8,331 bases of DNA from Rubrobacter sp. (GCA_013815485.1 JACDGB010000058.1:1-8331); one strand, 5' to 3'. Counted from the stretch's first letter, positions 1-6,672 are shown. Program-made: numbers and translations. The notes: generated by a model not told the origin, from the letters alone.

Positions 1-782
1 GCCTCTGGGACTTCGAGACGAACGTTGTGTCCGGCGGACGGGATGACTTCCACGGAGATGCGCGGACTGCTTTCGGCCATCTCCTGCACTATGCCGACGA
101 ACTTCGCGTCGAGTTCGCCGGCGATTGCGAGGGCCGGGACTCGAAGCCCCGTCAATTCCTCCCAGAGTGACGGCTGGCTGCCCGTTCCCATGCCGCGCAG
201 CGAACACGCCAGTTCCCGAGGATCGTTGCTTCGCCGGGCTTCGATCAAGGCTTCGACCATCTCCTCTCGCCGCGCCAACGACGCGAAGAGGGGTTTCCGA
301 TACCAGTCACGCAGGAAAGCCTCGAAGTCCCCGGACTCAAGCCGAGTGGCCTTCGCCTCGTCGGCGTCCCGGCGAGCCGCGCGCTCTTCCGAGTCCTCGA
401 TGCCAGGCGAGGCGGACTCCAAGAACAGTCCGGCGCACCTCTCCGGGTGGCGCAGCGCGAGGTACAATGCCAGCCGGCCGCCCATCGAGTAGCCGGCGAC
501 GGTGGCACACAGTACACCGAGACGATCCAGCAACCTCACCACGGCCCGCGCCGCGCCCTCGATGGTGTACGTCTCGTCCGGCAAGCCCAGCGAAGCTCCG
601 TGCCCCGGCAGGTCGGGGACGATGCAGAAGAAGTCCGCCGAGAGTGTGCCGGCGACGCGGTCCCAATCTTCGGCGGAGCCCATGAAGCCGTGCAGAAAAA
701 GCACGTCGCCGCCAGACGCGCTACGGTCACCGGAGACTTCGTAGTTCAGACCGCGTTTCTTTCGTGGATCAGGGTGATCCAC
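1..782 (-). CDS. menH: MenH-type alpha/beta hydrolase (SHCHC synthase), 3' end cut by window edge
   Basis: Likely 2-succinyl-6-hydroxy-2,4-cyclohexadiene-1-carboxylate synthase, which removes pyruvate from the MenD product SEPHCHC in cytosolic menaquinone synthesis. Counting from the GTG at 782, 260 residues are visible, close to the family's full length, so only a short C-terminal tail is missing. The fold markers are clear: the oxyanion strand with LFLHGFMGS (28-36), DLPGHG (57-62), the nucleophile elbow GYSMGG with Ser99, Asp225 in AGELDAKF and His252 in SAGHNVRLE, so the triad is intact. GYSMGGRLAL is typical of MenH, and the neighbouring menD and menF support the call over a generic hydrolase. 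The start is uncertain: in-frame GTGs at 782 and 809 both lack a good Shine-Dalgarno, while a well-placed one precedes a GTG at 817 in another frame (see findings). The gene may therefore be frameshifted at its 5' end or start internally. Confidence 0.85.
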   Translation of the reverse strand, partial: MDHPDPRKKRGLNYEVSGDRSASGGDVLFLHGFMGSAEDWDRVAGTLSADFFCIVPDLPGHGASLGLPDETYTIEGAARAVVRLLDRLGVLCATVAGYSMGGRLALYLALRHPERCAGLFLESASPGIEDSEERAARRDADEAKATRLESGDFEAFLRDWYRKPLFASLARREEMVEALIEARRSNDPRELACSLRGMGTGSQPSLWEELTGLRVPALAIAGELDAKFVGIVQEMAESSPRISVEVIPSAGHNVRLEVPE

Positions 783-825
783 TTGGCAACGTCGCTGGTG
801 AATTGCCACTCGTTCACGATACCGG

Positions 826-832
826 CTCCCCC
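826..832 (-). promoter_or_regulatory. Shine-Dalgarno facing a GTG in the wrong frame for menH
   Basis: On the minus strand GGGGGAG stands eight bases before a GTG at 817-815. That GTG opens a 23-codon frame (746-817) beginning MNEWQFTSD, whose codons end mostly in G or C as in real genes of this window, but it stops at a TGA just where the menH frame becomes recognisable (GLNYEVSG). This is either the true menH initiation site followed by a one-base frameshift, or a short leader frame coupled to menH. Confidence 0.5.
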
Positions 833-916
833 ACGCAAGATATTATTTCCGCGAGCTTGCCGCTTTTCTCTGTAACCATCCTACTTGGATGATCGAGAAT
901 TTTCCTTCTTTACCGG

Positions 917-945
917 ATCGTAGACTTCATGCGTTCTTGCAGCAA
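917..945 (-). promoter_or_regulatory. candidate promoter for menH
   Basis: Read on the minus strand, TTGCTG (940-945) and TACGAT (917-922) are separated by 17 bases and match the -35/-10 consensus moderately. They lie in the gap between menD and menH, about 100 bases before the menH start region. This would allow menH and genes beyond the window edge to be transcribed separately from menF-menD. No terminator-like hairpin follows menD, so read-through is equally possible. Confidence 0.3.
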
Positions 946-984
946 GCTCCACGTAAGAGCGCGCTGGCATGCGCCGGGCCGGGA

Positions 985-2727
985 TCACCTCCCCAGAAGC
1001 TCCCGATGCAATTCCACGTTCGATTCCCGATCCGTGCGTACCTCGATGATGGACGACTCACCGCTGGAACAGGCCGCGCGATACGCCGTCAGGAACTCAT
1101 CCGCCGTGCGTGGCTGCGCGTAGCCGAGGCCGAACATCCCAGCAGCCGCCTCGAAACCAACTCCCTGCGGCGTGCCGAAATACGGCTCGAAGAACGCCTT
1201 CTGAGCGGAGACCGGCAGGAAGTTGAAGATGCCGCCGCCGTCATTATTCAGGACGACCACGACCACCGGAGTATCGCGCAGCAGGGCGAGGGAGTTCAGG
1301 TCGTGCAGGAGGGCGAGGTCTCCGATGAGCAGCGTGACCGGACGGTCGAGCCCGCGCGCGAACCCGGCGGCGGTGGCGACCGTGCCGTCTATGCCGCTCG
1401 CGCCCCTGTTGGCGGCCACGGGGACCGGCGGGCCGTCACTGGCCGCGAACGTGTCCAGGTCCCGCACCGGCATGCTGTTCGCCACCACGAAGCCGTGCCC
1501 TTCCGGTACGTGACGCGAAACCATCCACGCCACGAACGGCTCGCTGAGACCCGCATCCCCGGATAGCAATTCTTCCAGACCACGCCCGGTCCTGTCGGAA
1601 GCCTCCCGCCAGCTCTCCATCCAGGAAGGATCCCTTGCGAACGGATGCTCTTCGGCGGCCACCGCGAGGTCCGCGCAGAAACCCACGATATCGGCCTCGA
1701 CGCTGTGCGTGACCCTGTGGGATGGGTCCAGCCGAAACGGGTTGCCGCGCACGACGAGGTAGGGATCGGGATGGGATCGGGCGACGAATTGTTCGAGCCG
1801 TTTGGAGAGGGCGCGACCGCCGATCTGGACCACCGCCTCCGGCCCATGCTCGTCAGCGAAAGCCTCATGCGAGAGCATAGCATCGTAGTACGGCACGATG
1901 GTCCCCGAGTCCGCGCCGAGACGTACCTGAGATCCTATGTCCGGTAGCAGCGGCCATCCCAGAGCTTCGGCCAGCCGCGCCGCCGCCTCGCCCTGCCTCC
2001 GGGAAGCCAGCCGCCCCGCCACGACGAGGCCCCGCTTTACTGGCAAAAGCGCGTCCCGGAGACCGTGGATCTCCTTCCGGTTCACACCCGGTTCCGTGGC
2101 GGCGTACTGGGTGTACGGTTCGCCGCTCTCGCGCCACGACGCGGGGATGGACTCATCCTCGTGCCACGCTTTTTCCGCATCTGGGAGGAACGGTTCCCGG
2201 AACATGAGGTTGAGGTGGACGGGGCCTCGGGGGGAGCGGCGGGCGCGGTACGAGGCTTGATCCACGGTCGTCAGGACCATCGCCGGGTCCACTGCGAGAT
2301 CTGGGGCTGGCAGGTCGAATCGCCAGCGGACGAAGTCGCCGAAGATGTCGGGCTGGTCTACCGTCTGGTTGGCCCCGGTCTGCCGTAGTTCCGGCGGTCG
2401 GTCGGCGGTCAGCAGGATCATGGGCACGCCGTCCACGGAAGCCTCGACCACGGCGGGCAGGCCGTTGGCGACGGCGGTGCCTGAGGTCGTGATCCAGGCC
2501 GCCGGACGCCCCGTGGCCCGCGCATATCCGAGCGCGGCGAAGGCCGTTCCGCGCTCGTCGAAATGGACGAGGCTCCGGGCCTTCGGGTTCTCCGCGAGAG
2601 CGGCGACGAGCGGGGTCGAGCGGGATCCCGGCGCGACGCAGAAGAAGTTTATCCCGTTACGGACCAGTTCCTCGACGATGAGACCGGACCAGAGGCGGTT
2701 AGCTTGTGACGTGTCCGGGCTCGGCAC
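985..2727 (-). CDS. menD: 2-succinyl-5-enolpyruvyl-6-hydroxy-3-cyclohexene-1-carboxylate synthase
   Basis: Thiamine-diphosphate enzyme that adds the succinic-semialdehyde unit derived from 2-oxoglutarate to isochorismate, giving SEPHCHC, the first committed step of menaquinone synthesis. At 580 residues it is full length. Visible signatures: PGSRSTPL (33-40), the ThDP-activating glutamate in FDERG (Glu58), TSGTAVANGLPA (81-92), ADRPPELRQTGANQTVDQ (108-125), NSMPVRDLDTF (417-427), NRGASGIDGT (440-449), and the ThDP/Mg site GDLALLHDLNSL (469-480) followed by NNDGGGIFNFLP (494-505). GDL in place of the usual GDG of ThDP enzymes is normal for MenD. It starts at a GTG (2727) inside menF, overlapping that gene by 29 bases, with AGGAT a few bases upstream, so translation is probably coupled to menF. 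No key residue is missing. Confidence 0.97.
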   Translation of the reverse strand: MPSPDTSQANRLWSGLIVEELVRNGINFFCVAPGSRSTPLVAALAENPKARSLVHFDERGTAFAALGYARATGRPAAWITTSGTAVANGLPAVVEASVDGVPMILLTADRPPELRQTGANQTVDQPDIFGDFVRWRFDLPAPDLAVDPAMVLTTVDQASYRARRSPRGPVHLNLMFREPFLPDAEKAWHEDESIPASWRESGEPYTQYAATEPGVNRKEIHGLRDALLPVKRGLVVAGRLASRRQGEAAARLAEALGWPLLPDIGSQVRLGADSGTIVPYYDAMLSHEAFADEHGPEAVVQIGGRALSKRLEQFVARSHPDPYLVVRGNPFRLDPSHRVTHSVEADIVGFCADLAVAAEEHPFARDPSWMESWREASDRTGRGLEELLSGDAGLSEPFVAWMVSRHVPEGHGFVVANSMPVRDLDTFAASDGPPVPVAANRGASGIDGTVATAAGFARGLDRPVTLLIGDLALLHDLNSLALLRDTPVVVVVLNNDGGGIFNFLPVSAQKAFFEPYFGTPQGVGFEAAAGMFGLGYAQPRTADEFLTAYRAACSSGESSIIEVRTDRESNVELHRELLGR

Positions 2728-4171
2728 CGAATATCCTGGTGAAGTCGCCGATCTTCTGCTCTATCTCCGCCCACTCTTCCTCCGGCACGGACCCGGCGAC
2801 GATCCCAGCCCCGGAGAACAACCGAAGCGTCCGTCCGTTCACGAGCCCGCTTCGGATGCCGACCGCGAACTCTGCCGCATCCGCCGAGACCCAACCGACG
2901 GGACCGGCGTACCAGCCTCTATCGAAGGGCTCAGAGGTCCGGATCTCCTCTAGCGCCTCCTCCTTCGGGTGGCCGCCGACGGCCGGCGTCGGGTGCAACG
3001 CCTCCAGCACGTCCCAGTCCGTGACGCCTTCGCGCAGCGTCCCCCGCGCCCTGGAGACCAGATGACGGCCCCGCGCCAACTTCATCTCCGAGAGCCGCTC
3101 TTCGATCTCCAAAGTCTCGCAAAGGTTCCCCAGAGTCTCCCCGATGCTGTCCCTGACGTAAGAATGTTCCGAGAGGTCTTTCGCGCTCCCAAGAAGCTGC
3201 TCGCCCAACTCCGCGTCCGCTACCTCCGAGTCGCCCCGAGGCCGGGTCCCGGCGACGGCTTCGCTGCGAACCTCGCGCCCCTCGCGCCGGAATAGCCGCT
3301 CGGGCGACGCCCCAACGAACGCGGTTCCATCCTCCGGCTCCAGGTAAAAATGGAAGCAACCCGGCGTCGCGTCCTCCAAATTCTCGGCGAGCAATACCGG
3401 GTCCAGGTCGTCCTCGAACCCGAAGTCCGCCCTCCGGGCGAAGACCACCTTGCCGAGCTTCTCTTCATCGAAGGCGGCCAATGCCCGCTCGATATTTCGT
3501 TTCCATCCAGGCCATCCGGGGCTGTCCGTCCGCGATACTGGCTTCGGCAAGACGCCGGGAGAATAGTCCTCGAAAGAGAGGTCTTCGATCTCTTCCAGGA
3601 TCTCATCGGCCCGATGCGCGTCCCACGGGAGCACCAGGTTGCAGACCAGCTTCGAGACGCCGTCTTCCACGAGCATCTCGAACCTCGGCAGCACGAACCG
3701 GTATCCGCCGAACGTCTTCCAATCTTCATCGGGTTCCGTGCCGGGATCGAAGCGAATCCCCCCGTAGTAACGGGCGCGCCGGTCGCTCGCGGCCAGCGTC
3801 GTGGCGAACCGCTTGCGGAGGGACGCTGAATCCGGAATTCCATCCCCCTCCACGAGATCCGCGATCCCGACAGCCGCGACCTCGAAGTCTCCGTCGCGCC
3901 CGGACCAGTACGTCCGGGGCGAGCTACTTTGTGTCCGGAGCCAGGCGAGGGGCTTCGCATGAGCCATCCGCGCTTCCACGCGCAAGATCCGCTCGTCCGC
4001 CAGGCCCGTGGGCTCCGCCGCCGCCTCGGAGAGCGCGCGCCCGACCTTATCTGCCAGGGTCCACCGGACACTCTCCGGTCCCCGCACCGGTCTCCGCAAC
4101 AAACCTCTGCGTTCTCTGCTCAACAAAGCTTGCGCCAACTCCCTCGTGGAAACCCGCCGCTCCATCTTCAT
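2699..4171 (-). CDS. menF: isochorismate synthase
   Basis: Converts chorismate to isochorismate, the branch point into menaquinone synthesis. From the ATG at 4171 the protein has 490 residues, within the range of the MenF/EntC/DhbC family. The N-terminal third is poorly conserved, as usual. The C-terminal chorismate-binding domain shows KLGKVVFARR (catalytic-lysine region, Lys241), FVGASPERLF (285-294), the SEAVAGTRPRG segment (303-313, Glu304 likely acid/Mg residue), LLGSAKDLSEHSYVRDSI (326-343), LHPTPAVGGHP (392-402), FDRGWYAGPVGWV (416-428) and SGAGIVAGSVPEEEWAEIEQK (453-473). The frame stays open upstream to 4540, but that extension runs through xylB on the same strand and carries no family similarity, so the start was set at 4171 (or 4165, two codons on). 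No Shine-Dalgarno is visible; an extended -10 sits just upstream. Anthranilate synthase is the main alternative, but the menD overlap argues for isochorismate synthase. Confidence 0.95.
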   Translation of the reverse strand: MKMERRVSTRELAQALLSRERRGLLRRPVRGPESVRWTLADKVGRALSEAAAEPTGLADERILRVEARMAHAKPLAWLRTQSSSPRTYWSGRDGDFEVAAVGIADLVEGDGIPDSASLRKRFATTLAASDRRARYYGGIRFDPGTEPDEDWKTFGGYRFVLPRFEMLVEDGVSKLVCNLVLPWDAHRADEILEEIEDLSFEDYSPGVLPKPVSRTDSPGWPGWKRNIERALAAFDEEKLGKVVFARRADFGFEDDLDPVLLAENLEDATPGCFHFYLEPEDGTAFVGASPERLFRREGREVRSEAVAGTRPRGDSEVADAELGEQLLGSAKDLSEHSYVRDSIGETLGNLCETLEIEERLSEMKLARGRHLVSRARGTLREGVTDWDVLEALHPTPAVGGHPKEEALEEIRTSEPFDRGWYAGPVGWVSADAAEFAVGIRSGLVNGRTLRLFSGAGIVAGSVPEEEWAEIEQKIGDFTRIFGAEPGHVTS

Positions 4172-4179
4172 GTGACCGT

Positions 4180-4188
4180 AGTGTAGCA
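4180..4188 (-). promoter_or_regulatory. extended -10 element abutting the menF start
   Basis: The minus strand reads TGCTACACT, a TGN-extended -10 hexamer whose last base lies eight bases before the ATG at 4171. Transcription would start at or next to the start codon, giving a leaderless or nearly leaderless mRNA, which agrees with the lack of a Shine-Dalgarno. No convincing -35 hexamer is present 16-18 bases upstream. Confidence 0.4.
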
Positions 4189-4198
4189 ATCGGAGACA

Positions 4199-4213
4199 AG
4201 CCGCCCTGCGGCT
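4199..4213 (-). terminator. hairpin after xylB, possible weak terminator
   Basis: Perfect 6-bp inverted repeat with a three-base loop, AGCCGC-AGG-GCGGCT on the minus strand, followed by TGTCT. It lies 32 bases past the xylB stop and before the menF -10. The T-run is poor, so this may be a pausing hairpin or a chance GC-rich dyad. Confidence 0.3.
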
Positions 4214-4226
4214 CCTCTCACAATTC

Positions 4227-4245
4227 GCCGGATTTTCGCTCCGGC
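4227..4245 (-). terminator. hairpin at the xylB stop codon
   Basis: Minus strand GCCGGA-GCGAAAA-TCCGGC, a perfect 6-bp stem with a seven-base loop whose first base is the last base of the xylB stop codon. No T-tract follows. Together with the hairpin at 4199-4213 it could mark the 3' end of the xylB message, but termination is not shown by sequence alone. Confidence 0.3.
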
Positions 4246-5702
4246 TATCCGTAAAGCCGGGGATATAGTTCCCGGAACCGGGAGTACGGAATCTCGTACA
4301 GACTGCTATCAGAGCCGGGAAGCATGGTCTGCTGAAGTTCGGGCGCGAGCGCGAGGATGTCTTCGGGCGTTTCGTAGATACCGGAGGCGAGGCCAGCCAG
4401 GATAGCGGCTCCGCGTGCGGACGCCGAAGCGGCGGCGGAATCAGGCAGCAGCCGGAGCGGGCGTCCCAGCACATCCGCAAGTAGCTGACGCCATGATTCC
4501 TCGGTTGTGCCTCCCCCGGCAAGGCGCAGTTCCGGGGCACAGATGCCGGTCGCTTCCAGGGCTTCCAGGCCCTCGCGCAGGGCGAAGGCGACGCCTTCTA
4601 GGGCGGCCCGCAAGAGGTGACCCCGTTCGTGGCCGAGCCCGAGCCCGACCCACGCTCCGCGGGCGTCCGGGTCGAAGCGCGGCGTCCTCTCTCCGCTTAG
4701 GTACGGCAGGAAGAGGAGGTCATCCGCGCCGGGCGGCGCGTCGAAGGCTTCACGGTACACGTCTTCCCACGTTGCGCCAAGCACTTTGCGAGCCCACTCC
4801 AGGGCGAGTCCGGCGTTCTGGATCGCGGCCATCGAATAGAACCGTCCGGGTTTCTCCCAGGCAGTCCGGTACAGATGGATGCGCTCGCGGGGGTCCGGGG
4901 CGGGACGGTCTCTGAGGGCCACGATCTGGCCTCCGGTCCCCACCGTGAGCTGCGGCAAACCCGGTCCCCGCAACCCGGAGCCGAGGATCGCGGCCGCAGT
5001 GTCAGCCGCTCCCGCCGCGACCGGCAACCCGTCCGGCAGCGCGAGATGCCCCGCGGCCTCCCGAGTGAGAATACCCGCGGCGTCGGCGGAGCCCACGAGC
5101 GGGGCGAGGAAGTCCGTTCTCAGGCCGAGGGCACCGACGATTTCAGTGGACCAGTCATCGTCTTCGAGGTCGTAGAGGAGGGTGGCGGAGGCATCGGAGG
5201 GCTCGGCGGCGGCCTCTCCGGTGAGGCGCAGACGGAGCCAGTCTTTGGGCTGGAGCGCCCACCGGGCGGCTTCGTAGGTTTCCGGCTCGTGGTCACGCAG
5301 CCAGAGGAGGCTCGGCCCGGCCATGCCGACGGCGGGCGGATTGGCGAGACTCCGCCGCAGAGTTTCGTCGAGACGCCGGTAAGCATCGAGTTGTTCGCGG
5401 GAGCGTGTGTCCGCCCAGAGCATGGCTGGACGCAGCGGATGGCCCGAGGCATCCGAGAGAACGACCCCGTGCATCTGTCCGGAGAGCCCGAGAGCCATCA
5501 CCTCCGCGCCGCGCGAGCCGACAGCCTCCCTCACGGCTTTGCCGACGGCCTCCCACCATTCCTCGGGTGAGGACTCGGCCCATCCGGGATGCGGGGCGTT
5601 GACGGGATATGGGGCGGAAGCCTCGCCGAGGACGGTACCGGTCTCGGACATCAAGAGGGCCTTGACGGAGCCGGTGCCGAGATCCAGACCCAAGAGGAAC
5701 AT
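4245..5702 (-). CDS. xylB: xylulokinase (FGGY family)
   Basis: ATP-dependent kinase that phosphorylates D-xylulose to xylulose 5-phosphate, feeding the pentose phosphate pathway. At 485 residues it has the family's usual length. It opens with the phosphate-binding GLDLGTGSVKALL (5-17, Asp7), then GLSGQMHGVVLSD (72-84) and MLWADTRS (94-101), which fit xylulokinases. Asp234 in VAAGAADTAAAILGSG is the likely catalytic base. The C-terminal ATPase half has TVGTGGQI (253-260), FLPYLSGERTPRFDPDARG (331-349), AALEGVAFALREGL (366-379) and LAGGGTTEESWRQLLADVLG (394-413). The ATG at 5702 places the GLDLGT strand correctly at the N-terminus, although the only purine-rich Shine-Dalgarno-like stretch lies about 14 bases upstream, further than usual. 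No xylose isomerase, transporter or regulator is present beside it. A related FGGY sugar kinase cannot be fully excluded. Confidence 0.93.
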   Translation of the reverse strand: MFLLGLDLGTGSVKALLMSETGTVLGEASAPYPVNAPHPGWAESSPEEWWEAVGKAVREAVGSRGAEVMALGLSGQMHGVVLSDASGHPLRPAMLWADTRSREQLDAYRRLDETLRRSLANPPAVGMAGPSLLWLRDHEPETYEAARWALQPKDWLRLRLTGEAAAEPSDASATLLYDLEDDDWSTEIVGALGLRTDFLAPLVGSADAAGILTREAAGHLALPDGLPVAAGAADTAAAILGSGLRGPGLPQLTVGTGGQIVALRDRPAPDPRERIHLYRTAWEKPGRFYSMAAIQNAGLALEWARKVLGATWEDVYREAFDAPPGADDLLFLPYLSGERTPRFDPDARGAWVGLGLGHERGHLLRAALEGVAFALREGLEALEATGICAPELRLAGGGTTEESWRQLLADVLGRPLRLLPDSAAASASARGAAILAGLASGIYETPEDILALAPELQQTMLPGSDSSLYEIPYSRFRELYPRLYG

Positions 5703-5734
5703 CAGACTCTAACCGGTCCTTCCACTACGCAGAA

Positions 5735-5761
5735 GGGGAAGGAGCATGATGCTCCCTCCCC
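5735..5761 (-). terminator. strong hairpin between the sortase gene and xylB
   Basis: A nearly perfect palindrome: the outer arms GGGGA/TCCCC and inner arms GGAGCA/TGCTCC pair with one G-T wobble, giving a stem of about 12 bp around a three-base loop. It lies downstream of the sortase stop and upstream of xylB, where a terminator for the sortase message is expected. The following minus-strand bases (TTCTGCG) are only weakly T-rich, so termination efficiency is unclear; an mRNA-stabilising role is also possible. Confidence 0.5.
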
Positions 5762-5774
5762 TCGTGGTTTCGAT

Positions 5775-5802
5775 GCTCGCTGGAAGTACAGTTCTAGCGA
5801 GC
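5775..5802 (-). repeat. inverted repeat just past the sortase stop
   Basis: Seven-base perfect arms GCTCGCT and AGCGAGC (5775-5781 and 5796-5802) flank a 14-base interior; three further pairs can form after one mismatch, leaving a six-base loop. It begins five bases after the sortase stop codon and precedes the stronger hairpin at 5735-5761, so two hairpins stand in tandem in the 105-base gap. Confidence 0.45.
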
Positions 5803-5807
5803 CTGGA

Positions 5808-6443
5808 TCAGGACTTCAGTTCGGCGCGGTAGATGACGCGATCCGAGTAGTCCGGCAGCGTGCAGGTTTGCAGGCTGAGGATGTTCTTGCCCTTGACGGG
5901 CTTCAACATCGACAGGTCCGTGGGCTCGACGATCTTCTTGTCGAAGATTTCATACGTGTACTTCTTGCCGTCGGCGTCAGTCAGGTACACCTCATCGCCA
6001 TTCTTCAAAACCTCCAGGTCATAGAAAGCCAGCCAGCTATTGGTGCCCTCGAAACCGAGACGATGCCCGGCGATGTAGATGTTGGCCTCTTTCTCCCACG
6101 GGAACCCCGTGCCCGCGATGTGAACGGCGGCATTCTCCTTGAATAGCTTCATCCGGGTGCCCTGGCCGGTCGGTATAGTATCGTCCTTTATCCGCTCCAT
6201 CTTGGGGATGGTGAGCTTGAGGGTCTTGTCCTCAGGCCCCTTGTCAGCCCTGGACTTCTTCTTCTCGGAACCCTTGTCAGGGGCGACCTGCTTCTTCGGA
6301 GTCTCCGGCTTCTTGGTCGGCTGCTCTTTCGGCTGCTCCTTCTGTCCCTGTTCGGGCGAACCGCCCGACGAACCGCACGCGGCCAGGGCAAAAACCATCG
6401 CCAACGCCGCCAACAGCAAAATCATCTTCCTCATGCGCGTCAC
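5808..6443 (-). CDS. sortase-family protein with lipoprotein signal peptide
   Basis: Predicted extracytoplasmic transpeptidase of 211 residues. Residues 1-22 form a signal peptide (basic start, then a hydrophobic run) ending in the lipobox LAAC with Cys23, so lipid anchoring is predicted. Residues 24-74 are a Gly/Ser then Lys/Glu/Pro/Gln-rich low-complexity linker that should span the wall. The sortase barrel (about 75-211) has all three active-site residues: His127 in IYIAGHRLGFEG, Cys194 in LQTCTLPDYSDR and Arg202. The TCTLP..SDR pattern is nearest to actinobacterial class E-like sortases, from memory. Most sortases use an N-terminal membrane helix; a cleavable lipoprotein anchor is unusual. 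The start could also be the ATG at 6434, which yields a tighter signal peptide; GAGGAG lies 3 bases before the GTG at 6443 and 12 before that ATG. No substrate with a C-terminal LPxTG-like signal or pilin gene is in the window, so its targets are unknown. Confidence 0.88.
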   Translation of the reverse strand: MTRMRKMILLLAALAMVFALAACGSSGGSPEQGQKEQPKEQPTKKPETPKKQVAPDKGSEKKKSRADKGPEDKTLKLTIPKMERIKDDTIPTGQGTRMKLFKENAAVHIAGTGFPWEKEANIYIAGHRLGFEGTNSWLAFYDLEVLKNGDEVYLTDADGKKYTYEIFDKKIVEPTDLSMLKPVKGKNILSLQTCTLPDYSDRVIYRAELKS

Positions 6444-6491
6444 ACTCTCCTCTTCCAGCTAGCTTTCCATTCATAGGCCCGGCAGATTCCT

Positions 6492-6519
6492 ATTTTAACC
6501 ATCATTAGTCTACCGGCAA
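6492..6519 (-). promoter_or_regulatory. promoter for the sortase gene
   Basis: On the minus strand TTGCCG (6514-6519) and TAAAAT (6492-6497, five of six consensus bases) are 16 bases apart. Transcription would begin near 6485, leaving a leader of about 40 bases before the sortase start and its GAGGAG. Confidence 0.5.
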
Positions 6520-6550
6520 TAGATAACAAGACGGTTACACCTCGACCAAA

Positions 6551-6574
6551 CGCTGGTTACGCTTAGTGCCAGCG
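6551..6574. repeat. inverted repeat CGCTGG-N12-CCAGCG
   Basis: Perfect six-base arms separated by 12 bases in the intergenic region, upstream of both divergent promoters. It could be a regulator-binding dyad or a hairpin. No T-tract worth the name follows on either strand, so a terminator is unlikely. Confidence 0.35.
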
Positions 6575-6590
6575 AAAATCGTGCCAGATT

Positions 6591-6601
6591 CCCCACACCA
6601 G
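6591..6601 (+). repeat. direct repeat copy 1, CCCCACACCAG
   Basis: An exact 11-base copy of the sequence at 6699-6709, with the two starts 108 bases apart. Both copies are preceded at a short distance by GTGC, at slightly different spacing. Confidence 0.45.
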
Positions 6602-6643
6602 GGCCTTGCACATAAATTACAAGCGGCTACAGAATGTAGTGTT

Positions 6644-6672
6644 TTGTTCAGGCATGAACCACCATGTATAGA
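6644..6672 (+). promoter_or_regulatory. candidate distal promoter for the helical-protein gene
   Basis: TTGTTC (6644-6649) and TATAGA (6667-6672) are spaced by 17 bases. The dyad GTTCAGGCATGAAC (6646-6659) covers the -35 and part of the spacer, as an operator would. The predicted start lies about 100 bases before the gene. It is weaker than the proximal promoter at 6711-6738. Confidence 0.3.
6646..6659. promoter_or_regulatory. operator-like dyad GTTCA-N4-TGAAC
   Basis: A perfect palindrome of five-base arms around GGCA. It overlaps the -35 of a candidate plus-strand promoter. The half-site orientation (GTTC...GAAC) is the reverse of the LexA/DinR box (GAAC...GTTC), so LexA is not proposed; the binding protein is unknown. 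Confidence 0.35.

Noticed and set aside
881..970. 29-codon minus-strand frame beginning MPARSYVELA between menD and menH
   Set aside because: No Shine-Dalgarno at normal spacing, mixed third-position bases, no recognisable similarity, and it overlaps the candidate menH promoter.
889..1566. 225-residue plus-strand frame antisense to menD
   Set aside because: Shadow frame of menD in high-GC DNA; the opposite strand encodes a complete MenD with all motifs.
3481..4254. 257-residue Arg/Ser/Pro-rich plus-strand frame antisense to menF
   Set aside because: Composition typical of GC-rich shadow frames, and it lies opposite a well-supported menF.
4172..4540. Upstream extension of menF to a start at 4540
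   Set aside because: It would run about 300 bases into xylB on the same strand in another frame, and the added residues do not resemble any isochorismate synthase N-terminus.
6646..6659. LexA (SOS) box
   Set aside because: The half-sites are in the opposite order (GTTC...GAAC rather than GAAC...GTTC).
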